Assembly (NCBI GenBank): GCA_033439685.1
Contig: JAUEDM010000009.1
Span: 930,001 to 994,000 of the forward strand
Origin: Apodospora peruviana
Taxonomy: Eukaryota > Ascomycota > Sordariomycetes > Sordariales > Lasiosphaeriaceae
Reading direction: 5' to 3'
DNA length: 64,000 nucleotides
The position numbers and the translations under genes were made by a program. Positions within the stretch are counted from its first letter, which is position 1, and each line of letters starts with the position of its first letter. Of this stretch, positions 23,659-36,229 are shown one piece after another. Below the pieces are notes generated by a model that made no database searches, had not been told where the DNA came from, and worked only from the letters and a program-made list of their open reading frames with translations.

Positions 23659-26600
23659 ATGGCGCCGCTTGTCGACAGTCTGCAGATCAAATCGGCCGAC
23701 CTGCTCAAGCCGCTGCCCCTGCAACGCCACGCCTACGTCTGGCCATTCGTCGTAATATGGCCCATCTTCCTGCGATACTACCTGAGCACCGAGCTCTACG
23801 AGAAACACATCCAGGCCCCCGAATGGACCTTTGTCTGGGTCGGCTCCATTGTCACCGTCCAGAGCTTGGTCTGGCTGTGCACCCACTGGAACATCAACCT
23901 CCGCGCCCTGTTCACGGCCAAGAAGGCCAGCTCCATTGAGGATGCCGAGCTGATCAAGGTCATCCCCATTGCCAACGCCGGAACCGCCGACATTTGCCCG
24001 CTCATTCGCGACAAGGTAAGCACTGCTATCCTCTTGCCCCCATGATGAGAGATCAACGAAGTCTAACGTTGCTCTTCTTCGCTCACCTAGGTCGGAACGA
24101 AGACGAATCTATCATTTTTCTTCCAAAAGCGTCGATTCCTCTACAACACCGAGACCAAGACCTTCGCCCCCCTGATCTACGATATCGATGTGACCCCGCC
24201 CCCGAAGCTTGAGAAATACCAGCGATCCAAGGGTATCACCAGTGCGGCCGAGGTCGAGCGCATCCAGCAGCACTATGGCATCAACACCTTCGACATTCCC
24301 GTCCCTACCTTCACCGAGCTCTTCAAGGAGCACGCCGTCGCGCCCTTCTTCGTCTTTCAGGTCTTCTGTGTCGGGCTCTGGATGCTGGACGAGTACTGGT
24401 ACTATTCGCTGTTCACCCTCTTCATGCTTGTTATGTTTGAGAGCACGGTCGTCTGGCAACGTCAGCGGACCATGAACGAGTTCAGAAGTATGAGCATCAA
24501 ACCATACAATATCTGGGTTTATCGGCTGGGCGCGTGGACCGAGATCCAGAGCGACCAGCTTCTGCCGGGCGACCTGGCCTCCGTCTCGCGGACCAAGGAG
24601 GATGGTGGAGTCGCCTGCGATATGCTTCTCGTTGAGGGAACTGCAATTGTGAACGAGGCTATGCTTTCGGGAGAGAGCACTCCGCTCTTGAAGGATTCCA
24701 TCCAGCTCCGGCCCGGCGATGCCCCAATTGATGCCGACGGCCTCGACAAGAACTCTTTCCTGTGGGGAGGCACCAAGGTGCTCCAGATTACCCATGGCAA
24801 TGCCGACGAGGAGAAGCCGAAGCTTGCCTCGGGTGTTCCTCCTCCCCCGGATAATGGCGCTATGGCAATCGTTACCAAGACTGGATTCGAGACGTCCCAG
24901 GGCAGCCTGGTTCGGACCATGATTTACTCGACGGAGCGTGTCTCTGCGAATAACGTGGAGGCACTGCTCTTCATTCTTTTCCTCCTGATCTTCGCCATCG
25001 CCGCCTCCTGGTATGTCTGGGACGAGGGTGTGCGGAAGGACCGCAAGCGATCGAAGCTGTTGCTTGACTGCATCCTCATCGTCACGAGTGTTGTACCTCC
25101 CGAACTTCCCATGGAACTCAGCCTTGCCGTCAACACCAGTTTGGCAGCTCTCGCCAAGTACGCCATCTTCTGCACCGAGCCTTTTAGAATTCCATTTGCT
25201 GGTCGTATCGATGTCGCCTGTTTCGACAAGACCGGCACGCTCACTGGTGAGGATCTGGTCGTTGAAGGTATCGCTGGTCTTGGACTCGGACATTCTGGCA
25301 CCGACACTCCCCGGGAGTCTGACGGCGCCCATAGCCATATGACTGCTGTTCATCAAGCAGGCATGGAGACAACCCTGGTTTTGGCAACGGCTCATGCACT
25401 TGTGAAGCTCGACGAGGGAGATATTGTTGGAGATCCGATGGAGAAGGCTACACTTACTGCTCTGGGTTGGGGACTCGGCAAGAACGATGTCTTGTCGGCC
25501 AAGCCCGCCATTACGGCTGCTGGAGGAACCTCTGGCAGTGTTCAGGTCAAGCGTCGCTTCCAGTTCTCGTCCGCTTTGAAGCGCCAAAGCTCTGTTGCGA
25601 CAATCCACGCCACCGATCCAAAGACAGGCAGAAAGCTCAGTGGTACCTTTGTTGGTGTCAAGGGTGCGCCCGAGACCATCATGAAGAGGCTCGTTACGGT
25701 GCCGAAAGACTACGAGGAGACATACAAATACTTCACTCGGCGTGGTTCCCGTGTTTTGGCTCTCGCCTACAAGCACTTGACTACAAACAGCGAACTGGGT
25801 ACCCACAAGATCAATGAGCTCAAGCGGGAGAACGTCGAGTCCGGCCTGACCTTCGCTGGCTTCTTGGTTCTCCAATGCCCTCTCAAGGAAGACGCAAAGC
25901 AGTCTGTTCAGATGCTCAACGAGAGCAGCCACCGCGTTGTCATGATTACTGGAGACAACCCACTCACCGCTTGCCATGTCGCCAAGGAAGTCGAGATCGT
26001 CGATCGCGACGTCCTGATTCTGGATTCACCCGAACACAGCGCAGACGGCGAGGAGAAGCTCGTCTGGCGCAGTGTCGACGAAAAGGTTCAGATCGATGTC
26101 GACCCCACCAAGCCTATTGATCCTGAAATCATCAAGAACAAGGACTTGTGTGTCACCGGATATGCGCTGGCCAAGTTCAAGGATCAGGTTGGCTGGAAGA
26201 CTCTTCTGCGGTACACCTGGGTCTACGCAAGAGTGTCCCCGAAGCAGAAGGAGGATATTCTTCTTGGACTCAAGGATATGGGCTACTACACTCTGATGGC
26301 TGGTGATGGTACCAATGACGTTGGTGCCTTGAAGCAGGCCCACATCGGTGTTGCTCTTCTCAACGGCACACAGGAGGACTTGGTCCGAATCGCCGAGCAC
26401 TCGCGCAATACAAAGATGAAGGATCTCTACCAGAAGCAAGTCGACTTGATGGCGCGCTGGGGCCAACCTGCTCCTCCTGTACCCGTTCTGATCGCTCACC
26501 TCTACCCACCCGGACCGTCCAACCCTCACTACCAGAAGGCCATGGAGCGCGAGGCGACCAAGAAGGGCGTTACGGTCGCTGAGCTTGCCAAGGCCAACGG

Positions 26601-27788
26601 CACTGATATTGAGACTGTTACTTCTCCTGCTGCCCAGCAATTGATCAATCAAGACCCCAGGAAAGCGAAGCAAGCCGAGGCCGCCAAGAAGGCTTCTTCC
26701 CTTGCTGACAAGCTCACCCAGGGCATGATGGACGCCGAGATGGACGACGAGCCCCCGACCCTGAAGCTCGGTGATGCCTCCGTCGCTGCTCCGTTCACCT
26801 CCAAGCTGCGCAACGTCGTTGCCATTCCCAACATTATCCGCCAGGGCCGATGCACACTGGTGGCCACCATCCAAATGTACAAGATCCTCGCTCTCAACTG
26901 CCTCATTAGCGCCTACAGTCTCAGCGTTCTGTACCTGGAGGGTATCAAGTTTGGCGACGGGCAAATCACCATCAGCGGTATGCTCATGAGCGTCTGCTTC
27001 CTGTCGATTTCGCGTGCGAGGTCGGTCGAGGGCCTGTCCAAGGAGAGGCCGCAGCCAAACATCTTCAACTTCTACATCATCGGCTCCATCCTCGGCCAGT
27101 TTGCCGTTCACATCGTCACGCTCATCTACATTGCCCGCTACTGCGATCAGCTTGAACCGTGAGTTTACCCATATCCTGCCTCGACTCTGTAAAATGTGAA
27201 TCCGCTGACGCTTTTTTTTTTTTGTACAGCCGTTCCGAAATGGTTGATCTCGAAGCCGAGTTCGCCCCGTCTCTGCTAAACAGCGCCGTCTACCTCTTGC
27301 AGCTGATCCAGCAGATCTCCACCTTTGCCGTTAACTACCAGGGCCGACCCTTCCGCGAGTCTCTGTCCGAAAACAAGGGCATGTTCTACGGCATACTCGG
27401 AGTGACGGGCATCGCGTTCGCGTGCTCGACCGAGCTGGTTCCGGAGCTGAACGCCGCCATGAAGCTGGTGCCGTTCAAGGAAGAGTTCAAATTCACCATG
27501 ACGAGCGTCATGATCATCGACTATGTGGCCTGCTGGCTGATCGAGATCGTCTTCAAGGCGCTGTTCAGCGACCTCCGCGCGCGGGACATTGCGGAGCGCC
27601 GCCCCGAGCAGTTGGAGCGGGAGCGCGCACGCAAGGCCGAGGACCAGCGGCTGAAGGATATCGAGGAGACCAGGAAGGAGGAGGAGAAGGTTAGGGAGCT
27701 GGAGCGGAAGCTTGAGGAGAGGGCGGAACAGTTGCGCGCTTGGAGGACGGGAGGGACTCCGGCTGCTGTTGCTGCTGCTGCTAATTAG
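23659..27788 (+). CDS. spf1: P5A-type ATPase Spf1 of the ER
   Basis: This 1,327-residue P-type ATPase of the ER membrane belongs to the P5A class, known as a transmembrane-helix dislocase that removes mis-inserted proteins. Exons are 23659-24015, 24091-27158 and 27230-27788, with GTAAGC and GTGAGT donors and CTAG and TACAG acceptors; phases agree. The start ccATGgcg gives MAPLVDSLQIKSADLLKPLP. Key motifs are the P5A-specific PPELPMEL in a membrane helix (about residue 455), the phosphorylation loop DKTGTLTGE (about 497), TGDNPLTACHVAKE, and the hinge GDGTNDVGALKQAH. The C-terminus has further helices and a charged coiled-coil tail ending in an Ala-rich run. Long antisense ORFs over this gene are shadows of its codon bias. 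Confidence 0.97.
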
Positions 27789-28751
27789 ATGGTCTTCTTT
27801 CTTTTCCCTGGGATTTTATGTTTTGTCTGTACAAAGATCGAAGGTGAAAGAGAGGGAGACAAGAGTGAAAGCGCGGGTTTATATAAATAGACGTCGGCTG
27901 CTGGAATCGTGTCATATCCAGTTTGGATAGGAGTATGATGGCGGAATAGAGGTTGGGTTCGAGACGAATGTCTGATAAGGATAAACGCATGCTATTCAAG
28001 CCGTTTACTTGCATGCATATAAAATAAATAATCTCCTTTCATAATATAATCATTTCGAGCCCTCTTCATAGACCACAGCGGCTTTACAAGGGTCTTTACT
28101 GTCCTTCAGATATTGCCATTGAACATGATCCCATCGTAGTGGTGTCTCGGACCAAGGGGCCGAAGGCAGCTGGCGCACTGACCAAAAACCGACAAGATCG
28201 AGATGTCAGGCCACTGTTGGCTGGCCAATCAACAACCGAGGAGATTATTCGGAAATTCCACTGCAGAGACTGGATGTCCTACACCCGAATGACCGGATGA
28301 CGTTCTTTTGCTAGCGATTGACATGGAAATGCCAGCAAAACCTCCCCACTATCTGCAATTTTATGTACAGGACTCTCAGGTTAGGACAGCGGAGAAGACG
28401 GCACGTCAGCTGTCTGCTCTGCACGCTAAGCCTAAGCGGGATTTTCCGAGGTCCGATCCATCCGAAAAACCACCGGTCCCGCCCGCCAGTGGCGCTAAGC
28501 CGAAACAGGCGCAAGAGGCACTTTTTCACCTCGACGACCCATCCATCCCATCTCAATCATCGAAACTTGCACAAGTTTGTCCATCTCGAAGCATTTTCTT
28601 TTTGCATTTCCCTCCTCTCCATCCATCCATCCGATACCCTCCTTGTCGCCTCCAGCCAGGTCGCTCACGGAAGTAGGCTTCTTGTCCACACGATCGCTAT
28701 TTGCTGCAACCCCATTTTTAATTCGTTGTTTAGAAGCAAAACCCAGTCAAG
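27789..28751. other. Intergenic: Spf1 3' flank and MDH promoter
   Basis: No further gene is seen. CCAAT at about 28226, pyrimidine-rich blocks at about 28520-28700 and a CTTTTT run near 28596 are typical of a strongly expressed fungal promoter and 5' UTR leading to the MDH start. Confidence 0.55.
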
Positions 28752-29894
28752 ATGTTTATGGCCTCCAGAATCCAGCGTCGCGCCTTCTCGGCGTCGGCCA
28801 GAAACGTGAGTTGCCCAGAAGAATACAGTTGTACGCGACATAATGCTGACGAGGGATGGATCTCTAGCTCTCCAAGGTCACCGTCCTCGGTGCCGCCGGT
28901 GGCATTGGCCAGCCGTTGTCCCTCCTCCTCAAGCTCAACCCCCAGGTCACCGAGCTCGCTCTCTACGACATCCGTGGCGGCCCTGGTTCGTCGGCACATC
29001 GCAATTGGCGTTCTCTCTCTAAACAATTGACTGACATGTTACTTGTCCCGTTTAGGCGTCGCCGCCGACATCTCCCACATCAACACCAAGTCCACCGTCA
29101 AGGGCTACGATCCGACCCCGTCCGGCCTCGCCAGCGCCCTCAAGGGCGCCGAGGTCGTCCTCATCCCCGCCGGCGTCCCCCGCAAGCCCGGCATGACCCG
29201 TGACGACCTGTTCAACACCAACGCCTCCATCGTCCGCGACCTGGCCAAGGCCTGCGCCGAGTCGAGCCCCGAGGCCAACATCCTGGTCATTTCCAATCCA
29301 GTCAACTCGACCGTCCCCATCGTCGCCGAGATCTTCAAGGCTCGCGGCGTCTACAACCCCAAGCGCCTCTTCGGCGTCACCACTCTTGACGTTGTTCGCG
29401 CCAGCCGCTTCGTCTCTGAGCTCAAGGGCACCGACCCTGCGGACGAGAACATCACCGTCGTCGGCGGCCACTCGGGCGTGACCATCGTGCCGCTCTTCAG
29501 CCAGAGCAACCACCCCGATTTGTCGTCCAACGCCGAGCTCGTCAACCGCGTCCAGTTTGGCGGTGACGAGGTCGTCAAGGCCAAGGACGGTGCCGGTTCT
29601 GCTACTCTCTCCATGGCGATGGCCGGCGCCCGCATGGCCGGCAGCCTGCTCCGCGCGTCCAAGGGCGAGAAGGGCATCGTCGAGCCGACTTTTGTCGACA
29701 GCCCACTGTACAAGGACCAGGGTATCGACTTCTTCAGCAGCAAGGTCGAGCTTGGGCCCAGCGGTGTCGAGAAGATTCTTCCGATTGGCAAGGTTGATGC
29801 TACCGAAGAGAAGCTGCTCGAGGCCTGCCTTGGCGACTTGAAGAAGAACATTGAGAAGGGCAAGTCGTTTGTCGCTCAGAACCCTGGCAAATAA
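28752..29894 (+). CDS. mdh1: Malate dehydrogenase, mitochondrial
   Basis: This enzyme oxidises malate to oxaloacetate with NAD+ in the mitochondrial matrix (TCA cycle). It has 336 residues in exons 28752-28805, 28868-28985 and 29056-29894; the intron acceptors are CTCTAG and TTTAG and phases agree. The first exon is exactly the Arg/Ser-rich targeting peptide MFMASRIQRRAFSASARN. Next come the NAD-binding VTVLGAAGGIGQPLSLLLK, the substrate Arg loop GVPRKPGMTRDDLF, ISNPVNSTVPI, LFGVTTLDVVRASRF and the catalytic His in VGGHSGVTIVPL. Length and motifs are normal. The second intron has a GTTCGT donor, slightly off consensus. Confidence 0.97.
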
Positions 29895-31249
29895 ATGTTT
29901 CTAGTTTTGCTTGAGCGATGAATACAAATAAGCCGATCAAATCCTTCCGATACGAGTCTCGTGAGCGCGGCAAAATGTGGTGTGGAGAATGAGGAAGATG
30001 GTGAATATGTGAGATATATGGCTGGCTGGCTGGAGAGGAGGTTCACCTAAACGCCGCACATACAGTGTAGAGTTACTTGTTCTTATTAATAGCCTTTTGT
30101 TTTTTGTGCTTGGTTTTCGATGATCATGCCTTTGTTTTATTGTTGTGGTGTGTGCTGTGCTAATGCAGGATGGAACTGACTGGGAAGGAAAAGGGACAGG
30201 GAGGGCAGGGAACGGACGAGGTCTGGCGTAGACTTGTCCTTTTTCTCGTCTCTGGTTTCCCTTTTCTTGGTCATTCTGTTTGGCATCGTTGACCGACCTA
30301 CAGAAAACAACAAACAAACGATAACCTACCTGCAAGAAGAAAAGGCATTATAAACCCTTTTGGGAGCGACGCGTTAGTGTGTGTTAGTGTGAATTGGATT
30401 TATAAAACTTGACCACTTATATATGTTGGCCTTTCGTGAGGAAAACATCAGTGCTTGGCTGCTCCTGTTGCGAAATGTTGTCCAAGGTGTGGGTTGGCTG
30501 TGATCATGGCAATTTGAAGTGTTAAGTGGCCAGTTCTGCACGATCAATGCAATGGTTTGGCCCTGACAAGACCTTTCCATTTCGGTATGCGTAGGGTAGG
30601 GTTGTCAGCAGCGACCAATGATTTACGGCACGGCCCCTTCTAGGAAGGAAACCTCGACATGGATTTTGTGTTCAAGTGTTACCGGGCCGCTGAGTCGAGT
30701 CCACTGACCTTTTTGCTCCTGCAACTTGGGAATATGAGACACTACAGCGGGAAGGAGGTTGGCTTGCTTGTAGGTTCCCGGAATTCTATTTCTACGGTCT
30801 ACCATTGGAACAACGGTCAAGTGATGATCACCTCGGAACATCGGGACTGAGGATATACAGGGGTGTAAAAACTGAGGTAAGGTCCTCGAGGTAGATTCAA
30901 AACACCGTTGACGCAATCCACAGGCAGTGATATAAAACTCGATACAACCTGAAGCGAAAGCAAGGGCAGCTGCAGACTAGCATACCTAGGTTATATGACG
31001 CTAATAAGAAGATCACTCTTCCCCTCTTCGGCCGTGGAGAAACGGATGGTGATATTTTAAGCTGCTGACACTTATCAGTCTCGGAAGGTTCCTTTGGTGT
31101 GGATGTAATAGTTCCCCAACGGAAATCCTGCCACTTGCGAAACATCTCTTTCGCATCCAAACATCGCCATCTTTACTTTTGGGAGCTTCATTCTGCTGTA
31201 CCTTTCATATCTCTCACCAAACCAAGCAAAGTTCAGCATAGCGATCAGA
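29895..31249. other. Intergenic, no gene seen
   Basis: This contains the MDH 3' region and the upstream region of the small secreted gene. Small ORFs lack motifs. Confidence 0.5.
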
Positions 31250-31432
31250 ATGCAATTCAGCATCGCCATCATCTTTGTGGCCGCCGGCTTTGCCGCTGCC
31301 ATCATGGCCCAGAGTTGCCCCCATGTCGACGGCTGCCACTGTAACAAGGACAACAACATGTGTTACTGCCATGTATGCAACCCGATCAGCCACCAGTGTA
31401 ACAAGTTGTTGGTTGAGAGCCTGACGTGCTAG
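31250..31432 (+). CDS. Small secreted cysteine-rich protein (60 aa)
   Basis: The ATG at 31250 (gatcagaATGc) begins MQFSIAIIFVAAGFAAAIMA, a clear signal peptide with likely cleavage before QSCPHVDGC. The mature part of about 40 residues has eight cysteines (CPHVDGCHC, MCYCHVC, QC, and a C-terminal Cys), enough for four disulphides. Size, secretion signal and Cys density match fungal small secreted proteins, some of which are effectors or antimicrobial peptides. I do not recognise a named family. It is intronless and stands alone between MDH and the antiporter. It is short, so coding status depends on this pattern and on expression evidence. Confidence 0.7.
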   Translation: MQFSIAIIFVAAGFAAAIMAQSCPHVDGCHCNKDNNMCYCHVCNPISHQCNKLLVESLTC

Positions 31433-32264
31433 ACGGGTGGGTGACAATGGCTGAAAGTCGGTGAGAAATAAACTGGTGCTCGAGCGCTTGCTTGCACGGA
31501 AGTGCTGCTAACTCAACATCAGAAGAAATCCCAACGGACGGCAGATGATGAGATGCGGTGTGTGGACGGACATAACGTTCGACTGGACAAAGGAAGTGAT
31601 GGATTTACGAGTATCGAAGCTGGATTACCACATGGACAAGAAGAGAAATGGGCTGGTCAGTCTGGTCGAGTGAATGCGTATGGGTGGTATTCTTTAGAGT
31701 AATTTTGATCTCTCACGCTGAATATCTCTTCCACGTGCGTCTAAGTGTCTGTTCATCATCGACCAAAGATTCTGCTGTCGCACAAAAGCAATTGCCCGTG
31801 CGATTGCACAAGCTTACCTACTTATATACTGTCATATCTGCCGAATTTTCCTTCGAGACGCTCGTTCGGGTCCAGTCTGTGAAAAGCGTATGGATGGCCC
31901 GGATGGGTTGCTTTCTGCTCGTTTTGCCGACTTGATGGCTCGTTCGCCCCGGGGGCAAGCAGCAACCGGTGATAATTTGCTCCGTACAGCAGACACATTC
32001 TGTATGCCGGGCCTCTTTAGTAGCATATCGCGACGCAGAAGCAGCGTGGACGACAGCATTCGCTTCGTACACCCATGGAAGGGACCCGACTTTCGTTCGC
32101 GCAGAATTCACCACCCACCATAGCAGGTCCCTTCCTTGACCAGGTTGGAGCCGCGGTTTACATCCCCTAAGAAGCCAATAGGTAAGTACGAGTCATGTAT
32201 CGATCGAGAGACATGAGCCACGTTTCATCCAGATAAACATTTACCCAAGATTCCATTGCTGATA
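31433..32264. other. Intergenic, no gene seen
   Basis: This lies between the secreted peptide gene (+) and the antiporter (-), whose 3' ends face each other. No motif-bearing ORF is seen. Confidence 0.5.
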
Positions 32265-33867
32265 TCACCGATCAGCATCCCCACCACCAGCGCTTGCTTG
32301 AACTCCTCCTCCTCCTTCAACATCATCACCATCACCATCCTGCCTCGTCCTGCTCTGTGTACCCCACCTCGGGTCGTCGGCAATTTTCTTCCCTATCCTC
32401 TTGAGCAGAAACCCAACCGACACCGGCCCAATGATGGTATTAAGCACAATCGCCCAGACCCCAATAGCGAACGCCTTGCGCGACAGAAACGGGATCTCGT
32501 TGAGCCCAATCTGGATAATCAGCAGCCCAATCTCACCGCGGGCAACCATGGCGGTACCCAGCAGCGTCGCCGCTGCCCAGCTCGAACGGACCAACTCCAT
32601 TCTACTACTTGGCATTGCGGCCTTCTCCAACATAGCACCACCACGAGGAGGCCTGATGGTAACGAGATCCCACAGCGGAACACAGATCCCCACAACCACT
32701 TTCCCAAACAGCATCAGAAGCGTAAAGACCACGCCCTTCCAAATGACCTCGCCGGTCCAGAGTTCCAGAAAGGGAATAGCGAACCCAATGCTCGCAAAGA
32801 ACAGCGGCTGGAGAATGTATTTCTGCGCGTCGAGGATGTATTTCTCGAAGGTATGGATAAAAGTCGGCGATTTTCCCGGCGCAGTCTCGCCGTGCTCGCG
32901 ACTGAGCACCACAAATGGTCCGTCAGCGTGCTTACTCGGCAGACTACTCACGAACGTGCCCGCCAGAAACGATCCAAAGAGCATGGAAGCGCCAGCGAAC
33001 GTGGCAATGGCCAAAAAAGCGCTCAAGACAAGCACCATGAGGATGATATTGGAGACGTGTCTGAAGCGCGCGAAGCGCTGTTCAACGAACCGTCGAAAAA
33101 GGGGGCCAATGGCACATTTGGCAAAGAGTGGCGTGAGGAGAGCGAGTAACCCGCTCGCAAGGATAGGGCGGCCGATGATCCAGCCTAACCGGTTTCCGTT
33201 TTGGTCGGTAGCGATGGCGCGCAGCTCGTGGATGACGCTGACTAAAACCAAACCGCACACGTCATCCAAGATAGCGGCGGTGATGAGCACGGTACCGATG
33301 CGCGTTTGTGAGAAATCGGTATCTTTTGTGGAAGTGCTGTTGATGACCACGAAGGTTGTCCCGAGTGAGGTGGAGCACAGCGCCGTGCCGACTATGAAAG
33401 CCTCAAGGGCGCCGTAACCGAGCCCGGCGTACAGAAAAGCAAATGTGAGCGCGATTGGTGTGAGGACGCCCAGCAGCGCGGCGAACATGCTCAACACGAA
33501 ACTCTGGCGGAGCAGGTCAAGTCGGATGGTTAGGCCGCCTTCGAAGATAATGAGGATGAGCCCGACGTAACCGAGGGCTAGGAATGTGTTTTGCCATTCT
33601 TGGGGGAGGATGTTCCCGATGGGCACGCCGTAGATCAGGCCGACCATGATTTGACCGATCAAGCCTGCGCGGAAGATTTTGTCGGAGAGCCATTCTGATA
33701 CGGCGAGGAAGAAGAAGAAGGATGTGAGGGTTAGGATGCTGATTACTGTTGATGAGTGGGATTTGTAAGGGGGATGTTTTGTTGTTTTGGTGAGGTTATG
33801 ACGTACTATCGGGCTCATGATACTCGAGGAATGCCGCGCCGCCAACCCCGTCGTTGTCGGTGCTCAT
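32265..33867 (-). CDS. Cation/H+ antiporter (CPA2, KefB-like)
   Basis: This is a 513-residue sodium/hydrogen-exchanger-family protein, likely exchanging K+ or Na+ for H+ across the plasma or vacuolar membrane. Exon 1 (33867-33807) ends ...LEYHEPD before a GTACGT donor; exon 2 (33745-32265) starts after CAACAG. Phases agree. About 12 helices can be seen, beginning ISILTLTSFFFFLAVSEW, then GLIGQIMVGLIYGVPIG and VGLILIIFEGGLTIRLDLL. The conserved double-aspartate helix ITAAILDDVCGLVLVSVI is intact, as are SMLFGSFLAGTFVSSLP and MVARGEIGLLIIQIGLN. The C-terminal tail is short, Gly/Asp-rich and low complexity. The N-terminal YHEP motif is common in fungal members. Confidence 0.92.
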
Positions 33868-34420
33868 TCTTGGATTCCAGTGTGTCGTTTTGAGGAGGTG
33901 ACGCCAGTTTGGATGACAAGAGGTTTGATTCTCTATTTCGATGTAGAAATGGTGGAATGTGGGGTGGAGTTGGTGTTACATTGGCGTGGGATTTTCGATG
34001 TTTGTCGAATGTCGATGAGATGTCGGTAAGAGTGGAGACTTGATTGCTTGGCGAGAAACATTCGCTTTGACTTCAAATCCAGACTTAGCGGATTTGATAC
34101 GAACCTACGTGATATTCTTACCCTAATTTGTTCCAGGAACTAACCCGTAGAGAAGCCATATTACAGAATTCAACTAGACACATCAGAACCCAAGACGCTA
34201 ATAAGCTTGCATGTAACCAGCCAAACAGATAGAGGTGCGGGTACCTAGTCAGCCGATACAAGGCTCTCAGTCACCTAACCCAGCTGAATCAGTTGAAACA
34301 CAGCAGGTAAAAAGTGGTTAACTTCAGCCCAAGTGTAGGGGAAGGAAAGGAGGGGGATCCCAAACCTCTCCACCACTTTCTGTGAGAAACCATCAGTAAA
34401 GCGCTCAACCCGCGTTTATA
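33868..34420. other. Divergent intergenic region
   Basis: This separates the antiporter start (-) from the HET remnant (+). TATA- and CCAAT-like words exist but nothing decisive. No gene is seen. Confidence 0.5.
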
Positions 34421-34669
34421 ATGTCATCCATCAATTGTATACGCCTGTTGAGCTGCGGGATATGGCCACATAATCCAAACAACACATGCCTCTATACACA
34501 AGTACCATTTACAGACGCGACATCTCAGATCAGGCTCCTGACCGTTCAACACGCAGCGAAGCCATCCGCGCCGATAAGATGGCAACTCTCGGTCGTTGAT
34601 CTGGCCAACACGGGCAATTACGAGGGCTTGTCGTACCCCTGGGGGGGGGGCGAGGACACAACAAACGAG

Positions 34670-34691
34670 CCATCCATTTCCCATCCATTTC
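34670..34691. repeat. 11-bp perfect tandem duplication in HET gene
   Basis: The unit ccatccatttc occurs twice head to tail. With one unit, the frame runs on from NEPSI into SVNGIQVTIG, the normal HET order; with two, it runs to a stop at 34739-34741. Confidence 0.9.
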
Positions 34692-34797
34692 GGTTAACGG
34701 GATACAAGTTACTATCGGCCGCAGCCTCTTCAACGCCTTGACGCGCCTGCGCTATCCCGACAGACCCCGGGTGCTTTGGGTGGACGCGATATGCATC

Positions 34798-34831
34798 GAC
34801 CAGGAAAGCAACGAGACCAGGAAAGCAACGA
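34798..34831. repeat. 17-bp perfect tandem duplication in HET gene
   Basis: The unit gaccaggaaagcaacga occurs twice head to tail, directly after the conserved VDAICI motif. With one unit the frame continues from AICIDQESN to the QIPLMRIIHHQ block. Confidence 0.9.
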
Positions 34832-34919
34832 TGCCGACGGCGAAAAATGCAAGCAGATTCCCCTGATGCGGATCATCCACCACCAAGCCACCCAGACAAT
34901 CGCCTGGTTTGGGACAACA

Positions 34920-34938
34920 CCCCCCCCCCCCCCCCCCC
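34920..34938. repeat. Poly-C tract (about 19) in HET gene
   Basis: A run of about 19 C with one interrupting G just after it. The frame before it (AWFG) differs from the frame after it (FSFIEKFLQAK), so its length decides the reading frame. Such tracts are prone to slippage in vivo and to sequencing error. Confidence 0.85.
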
Positions 34939-36229
34939 GCCCCCCGTTCCGTTTACATACTTTTTTCTTTCATCGAGAAGTTCCTCCAAGCAAAGCAGAG
35001 ATTAAGCCATAAGTTGGAGAGCGGCGCGTACTTTCCGACCCAGAGCGACTTTGCAGAATACCGGATCCCTCGGCAATACCACGAAGGGTATCAAGTCCTT
35101 GCACAGCTACTATCTGCATCCTGGACCGAGCGTGTCTGGGTAATCCAGGAGGCAGCCGTCGCCCGCAAGGTCACTATCCAGTCAGGCGACCATTCGTTTC
35201 CGTTCAAAGACATCGCCGAAGCGGCCTATTCACCTTCACTCTGGCCATCGAGGGCTTCAACCCCGAAACGCAGTTCAAATCGACCTACGCCGAGTGCACA
35301 AAATAAAAACTCGGCCAGCGCGGGACCCTGTTGTCTCTCGTCATGCGGCACTGGCTGAGCGAAGCGAGCAAGTACCACCACGACAAAATCTATGCTCTGT
35401 GCGGTCATGTCGACGACTTAAACATCCGCTTCGATTACACTAAGCCCTGGGCAGAGGTCTACACAGACTTTGCCCGTTCCGTTCTGCAGCCTTACGGCAA
35501 CCTGGATATCTTCTCAGCACTTACAACAAATAAAAGAGTTTCCGCGAAACTCCCGACCTGGGTGCCCGACTGGCGTGTAGGCAGCTACAAAAACAACACC
35601 CTCATCTACCGGCGTCCCGAACCGCCTCCTTAACCGGGTCCAATCAAAATCCTCTTCACCACCGCAAAAGATTCCGTCTCGTGCCCACAGTTTAGCGACG
35701 ACGGTCGCCGGGTCCGTGTGAGAGGCTTCATTTTGGACACGATCATAGCTGCGAGTGATATCCGACCAGCCAAGTTCACCGCCCTACAGATCGTCAGACG
35801 GTTGATCCACTGGAGGGATCACATCGCGCAGTATTGCAAGACTAACAAGGCATACTACCGACACACGGGACAGCCTGTGATCGACGTGTTCTACGATACC
35901 ATCACCATGAATAACGTCAGAGGCTTCCTGCAGGATCCGCCGACCGACTATTCCACCTTCGACAAGAATCTTGACGTGCTAAAAACGAGATCAACATGTC
36001 TCAAGGATATCACCGATTCTGGAAGAAACGCCACCTGGCAGGCGTTTGTGCGATCGACCGATGCCTCCCCGTGGAAGGGTAGGTAGTTGAGTCCTCGCTA
36101 GATGTAAATAAATAGACAGTGCTTTCAATAAGCGGGTGCTGCTGTCGACTCCTGTTTGTTGCATGGCCCATAATTGTCTTGCTATTCAAACAGCACAGCC
36201 GAAAGGCGCTTCCTCGCCTCTTCAGCATC

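Larger units (their letters stand above)
34421..36086 (+). pseudogene. HET-domain (heterokaryon incompatibility) gene, broken
   Basis: HET-domain proteins trigger cell death after fusion of incompatible fungal cells. Fragments in several frames give the HET motifs in order: IRLLTVQ, YEGLSYPWGG, VNGIQVTIGRSLFNALTRLR, RVLWVDAICIDQES, QIPLMRIIHHQATQTIAWFG and SWTERVWVIQEAAVARK. A C-terminal region follows (VMRHWLSEASKYHHDKIYAL, PTWVPDWRVGS). Lesions are an 11-bp tandem duplication (34670-34691), a 17-bp tandem duplication (34798-34831), a C-run of about 19 at 34920-34938, a shift near 35230, in-frame TAA at about 35305 and TAA at about 35631-35633. A G-run of 10 at 34641-34650 lies in the WGG motif. 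The gene cannot make a full protein as it stands. Confidence 0.85.

Noticed and set aside
24112..25977. 621-codon ORF on the minus strand opposite Spf1
   Set aside because: It mirrors the strong codon bias of the intact Spf1 gene on the other strand and has no recognisable motif. The same applies to the 361-codon ORF at 26026-27111.
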